Below are positions 36,066-44,356 of a stretch of 64,000 nucleotides of DNA, piece after piece; the first letter of the stretch is position 1, and each line of letters begins with the position of its first letter. The DNA is from JAGNZR01 sp051656905 (GTDB lineage: Bacteria > Fusobacteriota > Fusobacteriia > Fusobacteriales > Fusobacteriaceae). The notes under the pieces are model-generated. The model had not been told where the DNA came from and ran no database searches. It was given only the letters and a program-made list of their open reading frames with translations. The position numbers and the translations under genes are program-made. The stretch lies in assembly GCA_051656905.1 (NCBI GenBank), contig JBOFJQ010000002.1, positions 1-64,000 of the forward strand, written 5' to 3'.

Positions 36066-37280
36066 ATGGAGATTATAAAAGAAAAAGTTATATTAGCATA
36101 CTCAGGAGGACTTGATACTTCTGTTATCATTCCATGGTTAAAAGAAAATTATAATGAAATAGAAGTCATTGCTGTAGCTGTAGATGTTGGACAAAAAGAA
36201 GACTTTAAACTTGTGGAAGAGAAAGCTTTTAAAATTGGAGCTTCTAAATTTTATTTAGTAGATAAAAAGCAATCTTTTGTTGAAGATTATATTTTCCCTA
36301 CTTTAAAAGCAGGTGCTAAATATGAAAATAAATATCTTCTTGGGACTTCTACTGCAAGACCGGTAATTGGTGAAGCATTAGTCGAAATCGCCCATAAAGA
36401 AAAGGCAAACTATATTTCTCATGGAGCTACTGGAAAAGGAAATGATCAAGTAAGATTCGAACTAGCTATTAAAGCACTTGATCCCTCTATTAAAATCATT
36501 GCCCCTTGGAGAATATGGAATATAAAATCAAGAGAAGAGGAGATTCAATATCTTGAATCTAAAGGGATTGCACTACCTTTTAATAAAAAATCTCCTTACA
36601 GTAGAGATGAAAACCTTTTCCATGTAAGTCATGAAGGATTTGATTTAGAAAAACCTAGTAATGAACCAGATTTTGAAAATATTCTTCAACTTATAACTCC
36701 ATTAGAAAAAACTCCAAATGAAGCTGAATATATTACTCTTGAATTTGAAAAAGGTATTCCAAAAAAATTAAATGGATTTCCTATGGATGGGGTTACACTG
36801 ATTAATAGTCTTAATATAATTGGTGGAAAGCACGGTATTGGTGTTCTTGATATTGTTGAGAATAGACTGGTTGGACTTAAATCTCGTGGTGTTTATGAAA
36901 CTCCTGGTGGAACAATCTTATACTTTGCTCATGAAGAATTAGAACATCTATGTCTTGATAAAGAGACTCTTCATTGTAAATTAAATCTCTCTAATGACTT
37001 TTCTAAATTGGTCTATAATGGTCAATGGTTTACAACTATTAGAAAGGCAATATCAGCATTCGTTGATGTTACTCAGGAATACGTTACTGGTGAGGTAAAA
37101 TTAAAGCTATACAAAGGGAATATCATATTAGCTGGAACAAAATCAGAATACTCTCTATACTCTGAAGAATTCTCTACATTTGAAAAAGATTCAGTTTATA
37201 ACCAACAAGATGCTGAAGGTTTTATTAATTTATTTGGACTTTCTATAAAAATAGAATCACTTTTAAGAAATAAAAAATAA
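36066..37280 (+). CDS. argG: Argininosuccinate synthase
   Basis: Joins citrulline and aspartate with ATP to give argininosuccinate, the penultimate step of arginine synthesis. 404 aa, normal. N-terminal PP-loop LAYSGGLDTSVIIPWL, then LGTSTARPVI, SHGATGKGNDQVRFE, FHVSHEGFDLEKP and ETPGGTILYFAHEELE. SD AGGAG before ATG 36066. argH and the earlier pathway genes are not in the window. Followed by an amino-acid binding lipoprotein gene 62 bp downstream with no terminator between, and preceded by the predicted attenuator. Confidence 0.98.
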   Translation: MEIIKEKVILAYSGGLDTSVIIPWLKENYNEIEVIAVAVDVGQKEDFKLVEEKAFKIGASKFYLVDKKQSFVEDYIFPTLKAGAKYENKYLLGTSTARPVIGEALVEIAHKEKANYISHGATGKGNDQVRFELAIKALDPSIKIIAPWRIWNIKSREEEIQYLESKGIALPFNKKSPYSRDENLFHVSHEGFDLEKPSNEPDFENILQLITPLEKTPNEAEYITLEFEKGIPKKLNGFPMDGVTLINSLNIIGGKHGIGVLDIVENRLVGLKSRGVYETPGGTILYFAHEELEHLCLDKETLHCKLNLSNDFSKLVYNGQWFTTIRKAISAFVDVTQEYVTGEVKLKLYKGNIILAGTKSEYSLYSEEFSTFEKDSVYNQQDAEGFINLFGLSIKIESLLRNKK

Positions 37281-37342
37281 TTAGTATCGGAATATTATTA
37301 TAAATTTAAACCTAATATACTTAATAAAAGGAGTGGTTTATC

Positions 37343-38104
37343 ATGAAAAAATTATCGTTAATTATATGCTTTGCACTATCTATGCTTTTTGTAGGTTGTG
37401 GAAAAAAGAATGAAGTACCTAAAGATACAAATGCTGAAAAAGTAGCTACAAAAAAAGTTTTTTACGTTGGAACAAATGCTGAGTATGCCCCTTTTGAATA
37501 TCTTGAAAATGATAAAATTGTAGGTTTTGATATAGATCTTTTAGAAAAAATTGCTGAAAAAGTTGGATTTGAATTAAAATGGAGTAATACTAGTTTTGAT
37601 GGGTTAATCCCCGCTCTTCAAAGTGAAAAACTAGACATTGTAATTGCTGCTATGACAGTAACTGAAGATAGAAAAAAAGCTATTAATTTTTCTAACCCTT
37701 ATCAGGAATCCCCAGCAACTTTTTTAACAACTGTCGATAGTACTTTTACTGACATAAAAGATGCTAAAGGTAAAAAGTATGGTGTACAACTTGGAACTAC
37801 TCAAGAAATTATAGCAAACACTATTGAGAATGCTGAAGTTGTTCCTTATAACTCTGCATCAATTGCTGTCTTAGATTTAAAATCTAAAAAAGTTGATTGT
37901 GTCTTAGTTGATAAATCAGTTGCAGATAAATTTGTTAAAGCTAATCCCGAAATAAAAATAATTGGTTATTTAAACGGCGATTCTAAAGCTATTGCCTTTA
38001 GAAAAACTTTTGATAAAGATGTAATAGAAAAAATTAATAAAGCTCTTGAAGAATTAAAAAATGATGGTACATTGGCCGCATTAGAAAAGAAATATAATAT
38101 TTAA
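37343..38104 (+). CDS. Polar amino-acid ABC transporter substrate-binding lipoprotein (argG operon)
   Basis: 253 aa, type II periplasmic binding fold (SBP_bac_3). Signal peptide with lipobox LFVGC, lipidated Cys19; then YVGTNAEYAPFEYLEN, VGFDIDLLEKIAEKVGF and GLIPALQSEKLDIVIAAMT, which contact the alpha-amino acid backbone. Closely similar along its whole length to the binding protein at 59047-59781. No permease or ATPase lies next to it, so it may share the transporter encoded at 59.8-61.3 kb. Co-transcription with argG suggests arginine or a related amino acid (ornithine, citrulline, lysine) as ligand (inference). Confidence 0.92.
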   Translation: MKKLSLIICFALSMLFVGCGKKNEVPKDTNAEKVATKKVFYVGTNAEYAPFEYLENDKIVGFDIDLLEKIAEKVGFELKWSNTSFDGLIPALQSEKLDIVIAAMTVTEDRKKAINFSNPYQESPATFLTTVDSTFTDIKDAKGKKYGVQLGTTQEIIANTIENAEVVPYNSASIAVLDLKSKKVDCVLVDKSVADKFVKANPEIKIIGYLNGDSKAIAFRKTFDKDVIEKINKALEELKNDGTLAALEKKYNI

Positions 38105-38143
38105 TTTTTAATAATAATTTTCCTTTTATAAATTATTATATGA

Positions 38144-38185
38144 AAAGATAGACATATCCTATCCCTATAGAATATGTCTATCTTT
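38144..38185. terminator. Terminator between the binding protein gene and marR
   Basis: AAAGATAGACATAT (38144-38157) pairs perfectly with 38172-38185, 14-nt loop, followed by a T-rich tract; lies between convergent genes. Confidence 0.85.
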
Positions 38186-38208
38186 ACTTTTTTATTTTTA
38201 TACTTATT

Positions 38209-38625
38209 TTATATTTTTTTCAAAAGATTTAATAACTGATTATACTCTTCTTGGGAAAGATTTTGGCTTAAAAGGGCATCTAATTTATCTAAAACATTAA
38301 ATATTACTGGCTTTAACTCCTGTCCTTTTTCTGTCAGATAGATATTATAGGCTCTTTTATCTTGCGAATCTTTTACCTTATATAAAAAACCTCTAGCCTC
38401 TAGTCTTTTTATTGACTTTGTTATATTCCCTTTATCAATATTAAACGTTTGACTTAATTCATCTTGTCTAGCTACTCCGTGATTATAAAGATGCATTAAA
38501 AACATTATCTCTCCTGGAGCTATATCACAATTTTGTTCAGCTAATTCTTTAGTTAAAAAAAGATGTGCCCTTCTAGATAATCTTCCAATAAATTTACCTA
38601 TTGTATTTCTGATTTCTAATCTCAC
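38209..38625 (-). CDS. MarR-family transcriptional regulator
   Basis: Winged-helix repressor, 138 aa from GTG 38625, chosen because GGGGG sits 4 nt upstream; the longer frame to 38667 would overlap the MATE gene. Core DIAPGEIMFLMHLYNHGVARQDELSQTFNIDKGNITKSIKRLEARGFL (recognition helix about residues 56-72; quoted here only as family context in parts) and DSQDKRAYNIYLTEKG for the wing. Encoded directly downstream of the MATE transporter, so probably controls it in response to a drug or metabolite. Confidence 0.9.
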   Translation of the reverse strand: MRLEIRNTIGKFIGRLSRRAHLFLTKELAEQNCDIAPGEIMFLMHLYNHGVARQDELSQTFNIDKGNITKSIKRLEARGFLYKVKDSQDKRAYNIYLTEKGQELKPVIFNVLDKLDALLSQNLSQEEYNQLLNLLKKI

Positions 38626-38641
38626 TTTTCCCCCATTTTTA

Positions 38642-40006
38642 CTATTTATTTTCTGGAAATCCATCAATCTCTTTTTTTACAAAATACATAATAACAATTG
38701 ATGAAAGTAAATCTGCTATAGACTGTGCTATCCACACTCCTGATAGCCCCATTATTTTTGTTAAAATAGCAATTAAAGGTATTAAAAAAATAACTTGTCT
38801 CAATAAGCTTAAAATTAATGCTATTTTAGCTCTTCCTATTGCTTGAAAGAATTGAGTTCCTACCATACCAATTGCTATTGCAGGCATAAACATTGTATAT
38901 AATCTTAGTCCATTTACAGCTACACCTAGAATGTTTTCATCACTACTGAAAGTCTTTATTATATTTTGTGGAAAAATCTGAATAACCAAATACGCTATAC
39001 TAAGTAATACTAAAGCTAAAATTTTAGACTTTTTTAAAGTCTCTTTTACCCTATTATAATTTCTAGCTCCATAATTATATCCTATAATTGGCTGTGCACC
39101 TTGTGTTATTCCAAATATAGGCATTAAACAAAGCATAAAAATCCCATTTACAGTTGCCATTGCTCCTATTGCATAATCACCACCATAGCTCTTTAAAACA
39201 TTATTATTAATAATTTGAATTAAACAAGTTATTAATTGCATAATAAATGGTGAAATCCCTATTGCAACTATTATTTTTAATATTTTGAAGTTTAATCTTA
39301 AATTTTTCTTTCTTATTTTCATATTTGAATGACTACTTAGATAATACACTAAAGATAAAGCTAATGTCAACAACTGTGATAAAACAGTAGCATAAGCAGC
39401 TCCCTTTATACCTAAATTAAATTTAAATATAAATAGTGGGTCTAATACAAAATTTAATAAACAACTAAAAATCATTATAAATGCTGATGTTTTTGGACTT
39501 CCATCTGTTCTTATTGTTCCATTCAAAGCATAACCTGCAATGTTAAAAACATTTCCCCAAAGTATTATATTCATATACTCCTTGGCATAAATAATACTTT
39601 CACCACTAGCACCAAAAGCTGTTAGTATTTCATCACAAAATATTAGTCCTACAAGAGTTAGAATTCCCCCTAACGCAAATGATATCACTAGAGTATTTCC
39701 TATTATCAACTCAGCATTTTGTATTTTTCCCTTACCTAGCTTTATAGAAATATTAGCCGCTGATCCAACTCCTAAAAGCATACTAAAAGCAATTATTATT
39801 GTTGTGAATGGAAGTGTTACCCCTATACCTGTAATAGCAATAGCTCCTACATCTTTAATATTCCCTATAAACATTCTATCTACAACATTATAAAGAGCAC
39901 TTACTAGCATCCCTATTATTGCAGGAACAGAATATTTAAATAACAATTTTAAAATTGATTCCTCTAAAAGAAAGCTATTCCCCCCTATTGATTTATTACT
40001 TTTCAT
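38642..40006 (-). CDS. MATE-family efflux transporter
   Basis: 454 aa from ATG 40006 (GGAGG, 4-nt gap), with about 12 TM segments in two repeats. Begins LFKYSVPAIIGMLVSALYNVVDRMFIGN, the signature region of the DinF/NorM/MepA-type MATE proteins; second-half counterpart GITQGAQPIIGYNYGARNY. Na+- or H+-coupled export of cationic drugs or metabolites is the family role; the substrate is unknown. Forms a two-gene unit with marR 16 bp downstream, resembling the mepRA arrangement. Confidence 0.92.
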   Translation of the reverse strand: MKSNKSIGGNSFLLEESILKLLFKYSVPAIIGMLVSALYNVVDRMFIGNIKDVGAIAITGIGVTLPFTTIIIAFSMLLGVGSAANISIKLGKGKIQNAELIIGNTLVISFALGGILTLVGLIFCDEILTAFGASGESIIYAKEYMNIILWGNVFNIAGYALNGTIRTDGSPKTSAFIMIFSCLLNFVLDPLFIFKFNLGIKGAAYATVLSQLLTLALSLVYYLSSHSNMKIRKKNLRLNFKILKIIVAIGISPFIMQLITCLIQIINNNVLKSYGGDYAIGAMATVNGIFMLCLMPIFGITQGAQPIIGYNYGARNYNRVKETLKKSKILALVLLSIAYLVIQIFPQNIIKTFSSDENILGVAVNGLRLYTMFMPAIAIGMVGTQFFQAIGRAKIALILSLLRQVIFLIPLIAILTKIMGLSGVWIAQSIADLLSSIVIMYFVKKEIDGFPENK

Positions 40007-40195
40007 AAAACCTCCATATATTAAATTAAGTGTAAAATACAACTTTTTCAGGAGGTATTCTATCATTTATCACTTATTATTACAAGTATTATTAATTTCT
40101 TTAAATAAAAATAGCAACTGCACATTTACAATCGCTATTTTTATTAAGTTTTTATTAAATTTTATATTTTTTTAGTTATTTTCTTGTAATACATT

Positions 40196-40768
40196 TTAAT
40201 CATAATCGATTAAATATCTAATTAATTCAACTTCAGGTCTAACTCCAGAATCTTCTTCATCTAAATAATGAGCCCCTTGTTCAAAAGCTATTTCGACTAA
40301 TCCTTTATAGTCTCCAACATAGGCCATTTCAACCTTTGTTACTCCAAAATTTAGCCCTATTGCTGTAATCTCTCTTATAAATTTCTTTAAATCCTCAGCA
40401 CTAAATTTCTGTCTATTCATATAGTCTTTAAATAAAACTATTATATTTTGAATTTTAACTAAACTCACATCTTTTGGTCCGTATAACTCAGTTAATCTTT
40501 CTAATAATTTATCTAATGAAACTTTCATATCATCTGGTAAATCATATTCTCTATAACTCCATGAGATTTGTCTTGGAAATGTCTCTGTAAAATAATACTC
40601 TAAAAATTCTTTTCCTGAATTAAAAGCTCTAACTGTAGATAAACTGTACCACTCTTTTCCTTGTTTTTCATACTCTATATCTAAAGACAATATTTTTTCT
40701 AAATCTTTCTCATCTTCAAAAATATATTTCTCACTATTCCAAGTTACATATTCCTGATTACTTTGCAT
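40196..40768 (-). CDS. Hypothetical acidic cytoplasmic protein
   Basis: 190 aa from ATG 40768, supported by GGAGG 4 nt upstream. Not recognised. No signal peptide, TM segment or cofactor motif; rich in Glu, Asp, Tyr and Leu, likely mixed alpha/beta. Features include EWYSLSTVRAFNSGKEFLEYYF and a C-terminal ALNFGVTKVEMA-like stretch (GLNFGVTKVEMAYVGDY) ending in an acidic tail. Faces tpx divergently. A -10-like TATAAT lies at 40874-40879 (minus strand). Confidence 0.75.
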   Translation of the reverse strand: MQSNQEYVTWNSEKYIFEDEKDLEKILSLDIEYEKQGKEWYSLSTVRAFNSGKEFLEYYFTETFPRQISWSYREYDLPDDMKVSLDKLLERLTELYGPKDVSLVKIQNIIVLFKDYMNRQKFSAEDLKKFIREITAIGLNFGVTKVEMAYVGDYKGLVEIAFEQGAHYLDEEDSGVRPEVELIRYLIDYD

Positions 40769-40909
40769 ACTTCCTCCATTTTTATAATTATATTCCAATT
40801 ATACATTATAACATGAAAAATAACTAGTTTTTCCTTAATTTTATTTAATTTTAAATATTTGTATTCATATTTTATTATAGACAATTTATTTTTTTTACTG
40901 TACACTAAA

Positions 40910-40945
40910 AAAAAGAATCCAAGCTATGTAAGCCAAATTCTTTTT
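40910..40945 (+). other. Hairpin in the tpx leader region
   Basis: AAAAAGAAT and ATTCTTTTT flank an 18-nt loop, about 45 bp before tpx. It looks terminator-like but no plus-strand gene precedes it; it could regulate tpx or end an unseen small RNA. Weak. Confidence 0.3.
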
Positions 40946-40990
40946 CAGTTTAATTATCTTATAACTTAATTTATCTAGTGGAGGTTTATT

Positions 40991-41500
40991 ATGGAAAGAA
41001 AAAACATTATTACATTTCAAGGTGCTCCCTTAACTTTAGTAGGGAAAGAGATTCAAGTTGGAGTTGAGGCACCAAATTTTACAGCTACTAAAAACGATCT
41101 TTCTCCTATTTCATTATCAGATTTAAAAGGTAAAGTTGTTATAATTTCAGCTATGCCTTCTATTGATACTGGAATTTGTGAATTACAAACTATCAGATTT
41201 AATGAAGAGGCAAAAGCTCACTCTGATATCTTCGTTATGACAATCTCTCAAGACTTACCTTTTGCTCTAGGAAGATTTTGCGCTAATAAAGGTATTGCAA
41301 ATGCTATTACTGTTTCTGACTATAAAGAAAGAGAGTTTTCTAACAAATATGGTTTCCTTGTAAAAGAGTTAGCTCTTACTTCTAGAGGAGTTATCGTTAT
41401 CGATAAAAACGGAATTGTAAAATATGTACAATATGTTAATGAAATTACAACTGAACCTGACTATGACAAGGCTTTAAAATTAGCTATTTCCCTTGTTTAA
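40991..41500 (+). CDS. tpx: Thiol peroxidase, atypical 2-Cys peroxiredoxin
   Basis: Reduces hydrogen and alkyl peroxides with thioredoxin electrons. 169 aa, thioredoxin fold. Peroxidatic Cys63 in MPSIDTGICELQT, resolving Cys97 in GRFCANKGI, both placed as in E. coli Tpx. N-terminal ITFQGAPLTLVGKEIQVG is typical. SD GGAGG before ATG 40991. Single-gene unit with its own terminator; relevant to an anaerobe exposed to oxidants. Confidence 0.96.
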   Translation: MERKNIITFQGAPLTLVGKEIQVGVEAPNFTATKNDLSPISLSDLKGKVVIISAMPSIDTGICELQTIRFNEEAKAHSDIFVMTISQDLPFALGRFCANKGIANAITVSDYKEREFSNKYGFLVKELALTSRGVIVIDKNGIVKYVQYVNEITTEPDYDKALKLAISLV

Positions 41501-41557
41501 TTAGTTTAATCTACTAGAAAATAAATATTTATTATAAACAGTTTTATAATCATATGA

Positions 41558-41589
41558 AAAAAGAGGTTGTTTTTTAACAACCTCTTTTT
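41558..41589. terminator. Bidirectional terminator between tpx and mnmA
   Basis: AAAAAGAGGTTGTT (41558-41571) pairs with 41576-41589, loop TTTT, T-runs in both directions, between convergent stops. Confidence 0.92.
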
Positions 41590-41591
41590 CT

Positions 41592-42662
41592 TTATCTAAT
41601 AAAACCACTAGCTATTACAAATCTATCTTTATCATATAAAACTAACCCTTGACCTGGCGTTACAGCCCTTACTTTTTCATTTAACATAGTTACTAAAATA
41701 GTTTTTTCATTTAAAACCTCTATTTTACATCTGTGTAACATATCTCTTGAACGTGTTTTGGCATAAAGTTCCATATTTTCTAAATCTTTTATATTATCAA
41801 CTGCTAATAAGTTTATATCTTTAACTTCTATTTTCTCTCTCATTAAATCTTCATTGTGACCCACTACAACTTCATTCTTTTTCTTGTCTAATTTTATAAC
41901 ATAATAAGGTGTCTCACTAGAAATTCCTAATCCTTTTCTTTGACCAATTGTATAAAATGAAAGTCCATTATGTACTCCTAATTTTACTCCATTAGTATCA
42001 ACTATTTTCCCTGGATTAGCAGCTTTTCCATTGCTTTTTTCAATTAAAAACTCTTTTAACATTCCATCATCAACAAAACAAATCTCTTGGGAGTCTTTTT
42101 TTGCGTAAACACGAACACCTAGTTCTTTTGCAATCTCTCTTACTTCTGTTTTTTCTAACTCTCCTACAGGAAAAATTATATATTTTAAGTTTTCTTTCTT
42201 TATTTGTGATAAAAAGTAAACTTGATCTTTTTTATCATCATCCCCCATTGAAATCTTTCCATCTATTAATCTAGCATAGTGCCCTGTTGCCATGAAATCT
42301 GCACCTTTTGATCTAGCAAAATCTAAAAATTCTCCAAATTTTACATTTCTGTTACAAACCATGCATGGATTAGGTGTTTTTCCATCTATATATTCATTTA
42401 CAAAGTAATCTATTACTTTATCTTTGAAAATTTCTGTAGCATCATATAAATAGTGTTCTATTCCTAAGTCATCTGCTATTCTCTTAGCATCTGCATCCTC
42501 AGCTTTACAAGTTTTCATAGTAATTCCAAAAATATCATATCCCTGTTTTTTTAAAAGATATGCTACTGTTGACGAATCAACTCCACCACTCATTGCTACT
42601 GCAATTTTTACTTTTTTATTTTCCTCTTTAAATTTAAATAATTCCTCTCTACAATTATTCAT
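41592..42662 (-). CDS. mnmA: tRNA-specific 2-thiouridylase
   Basis: Thiolates U34 of Lys, Glu and Gln tRNAs. 356 aa. PP-loop AMSGGVDSSTVAYLL, catalytic Cys pair in TPNPCMVCNRNVKFG and the second Cys in DSQEICFV, plus FYTIGQRKGLG. Provides the 2-thiouridine that MnmH (34.6 kb) converts to 2-selenouridine. SD GGGGG before ATG 42662. Last gene of the udk-exporter-mnmA group. Confidence 0.97.
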   Translation of the reverse strand: MNNCREELFKFKEENKKVKIAVAMSGGVDSSTVAYLLKKQGYDIFGITMKTCKAEDADAKRIADDLGIEHYLYDATEIFKDKVIDYFVNEYIDGKTPNPCMVCNRNVKFGEFLDFARSKGADFMATGHYARLIDGKISMGDDDKKDQVYFLSQIKKENLKYIIFPVGELEKTEVREIAKELGVRVYAKKDSQEICFVDDGMLKEFLIEKSNGKAANPGKIVDTNGVKLGVHNGLSFYTIGQRKGLGISSETPYYVIKLDKKKNEVVVGHNEDLMREKIEVKDINLLAVDNIKDLENMELYAKTRSRDMLHRCKIEVLNEKTILVTMLNEKVRAVTPGQGLVLYDKDRFVIASGFIR

Positions 42663-42713
42663 TTTTACAACCCCCTTTAAATAACACTACACATTCAAAG
42701 TGTGTATTTTTAC

Positions 42714-43394
42714 CTATATTATATTGCTAATAGCTAAGCAATGTTTAATTGCTGTTATTAGTGTTACAACTCCAAAACCTAGAAGAGCCAATCCTGAAAA
42801 TTTTGTAATTTTTAAAATCATTTCATGATTAATTTTTTTTCTCCAATGATATAGAATATATGTTGTAATAAACCAAAGTGTTGCTCCACCTGAGAAAATT
42901 CCACTAGAGTAAACTAATCCTGCTTCTACTTTAGATGAAAAACTCTGAGAAATTAATTGATTGATTTCAGGAGAAACCTTTAACCAATTGTCAGAAATTG
43001 AATAAACCCCTATTATTACTAATATTGAAGATATATTCACAAGTGATACAAACATTGTTGTTAAATAATCTTGAATTAATCCACCTTTTCTCTCTTTTAT
43101 ATTAGCGCCTTCCATTTTCTTAAAAAATTTCTTTACTCCAACACTAATAAGAAACATTCCAACTACACTTGTTAAAATAGGCCCATACTTCTCAATATCC
43201 TCTCTTAATATATTGATAAATAAAAAAGCTACCATTCCGTATATAAAATCTACTGTTACCATTCCTAGAGCTGATATATAACCTTCTTTTTCCCCTTCTA
43301 CTAGTGTTTTTTCCATACAATAGATACCAATAGGTCCAAAAGGTAAAGATAATACTAACCCAGTCATAATTCCTTTTACAAAAATTACCATCAT
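42714..43394 (-). CDS. LysE/RhtB-type amino-acid exporter family protein
   Basis: 226 aa from ATG 43394, behind AGGTGGCGG; the frame extends further upstream (to 43448) but without a better ribosome site. Six hydrophobic segments, first one FVKGIMTGLVLSLPFGPIGIYC, matching the LysE superfamily start. Family members export lysine, arginine, threonine or other small solutes; the substrate here is unknown. Between udk (78 bp) and mnmA (51 bp). Confidence 0.82.
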   Translation of the reverse strand: MMVIFVKGIMTGLVLSLPFGPIGIYCMEKTLVEGEKEGYISALGMVTVDFIYGMVAFLFINILREDIEKYGPILTSVVGMFLISVGVKKFFKKMEGANIKERKGGLIQDYLTTMFVSLVNISSILVIIGVYSISDNWLKVSPEINQLISQSFSSKVEAGLVYSSGIFSGGATLWFITTYILYHWRKKINHEMILKITKFSGLALLGFGVVTLITAIKHCLAISNII

Positions 43395-43472
43395 AAAAAC
43401 CGCCACCTTTAGCTTTTTATTTCTATTTCTATATTTTACTATTAACATTAATTTCTTTATTTTATTTCTAAA

Positions 43473-44093
43473 TTATTTTTTTAGATATCTTTTCAATCTT
43501 GCTAAAATCATATCAATAGCAATTTTATTTTCTCCACCACGAGGAATAATAACATCGGCATATCTCTTGCTTGGCTCACAAAATTCTAAATACATAGGTT
43601 TTACAGTCCTTAAATATTGATTTTTTACAGACTCAAAACTTCTTCCTCTTTCAGATATGTCTCTCTCTATTCTTCTAAGTAACATTTCATCAGCGTCAGT
43701 GTCTACAAATATTTTCATATCAAAAAGATCCCTAATCTCTTTTACTGCGAAAATTAATATCCCTTCAACTACAATTATTTTAGATGGATGGATTATCTCC
43801 TTTTCCTCTTTTCTAGAGTGTGTTTTAAAATCATAAATAGGAATTTCTACCTCTTTATTATTTTTTAACTCTAATATATGCTTTTTCATCAATTCAAACT
43901 CTATTGAATCTGGATGATCAAAGTTATTTAATGCTCTTTCATCTATCCCTAGATGAGATAACTCTCTATAATAAGAATCTTGCTCTATTAAAATTGCATC
44001 CTCCCTAGAAAATACTTTAACAAGATTATTTGCTACTGTTGTTTTTCCACTTCCACTTCCACCAGCAACGCCAATTATAATACAATCCTTCAT
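43473..44093 (-). CDS. udk: Uridine kinase
   Basis: Phosphorylates uridine and cytidine in pyrimidine salvage. 206 aa, P-loop kinase: GVAGGSGSGKTTVANNL, DSYYRELSHL, NFDHPDSIEFELM, IPIYDFKTHSRKE, VEGILIF and RRIERDISERGRSFESV. Normal length. Divergent from lepA across a 263-bp gap that holds the lepA promoter and otherwise A/T-rich sequence. Confidence 0.96.
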   Translation of the reverse strand: MKDCIIIGVAGGSGSGKTTVANNLVKVFSREDAILIEQDSYYRELSHLGIDERALNNFDHPDSIEFELMKKHILELKNNKEVEIPIYDFKTHSRKEEKEIIHPSKIIVVEGILIFAVKEIRDLFDMKIFVDTDADEMLLRRIERDISERGRSFESVKNQYLRTVKPMYLEFCEPSKRYADVIIPRGGENKIAIDMILARLKRYLKK

Positions 44094-44295
44094 CTATCCT
44101 CCATAATTTTGCTTTTATTTATCTTTTGTTATTTTTTATTAGTAAAAAAAAATAACTATCCAAAATATTATATCTCATTAATAAATAAATATCAATCTAA
44201 TATCTCCTCTAGACCTTTTCTTTCTCATATTTTCCACCTTACTAATTCATTATTTTCATTTATTTATATATATTCTTTTCCCAATGTTATAATTG

Positions 44296-44324
44296 TTGAT
44301 TTTTTCCAATATTTACTCTATAAT
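44296..44324 (+). promoter_or_regulatory. Putative promoter of lepA
   Basis: TTGATT (44296-44301), 17-nt spacer, TATAAT (44319-44324), 32 bp before the lepA start. Nothing else definite was seen in 44094-44356. Confidence 0.7.
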
Positions 44325-44356
44325 GTGTAGTAAATTAAAATTATTAGGAGGGTACA

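Noticed and set aside
44109..44330. 73-codon frame in the udk-lepA gap
   Set aside because: Composition is Phe/Ile/Tyr/Ser-rich as expected of random A/T-rich DNA, it runs through the lepA promoter, and has no good ribosome site.
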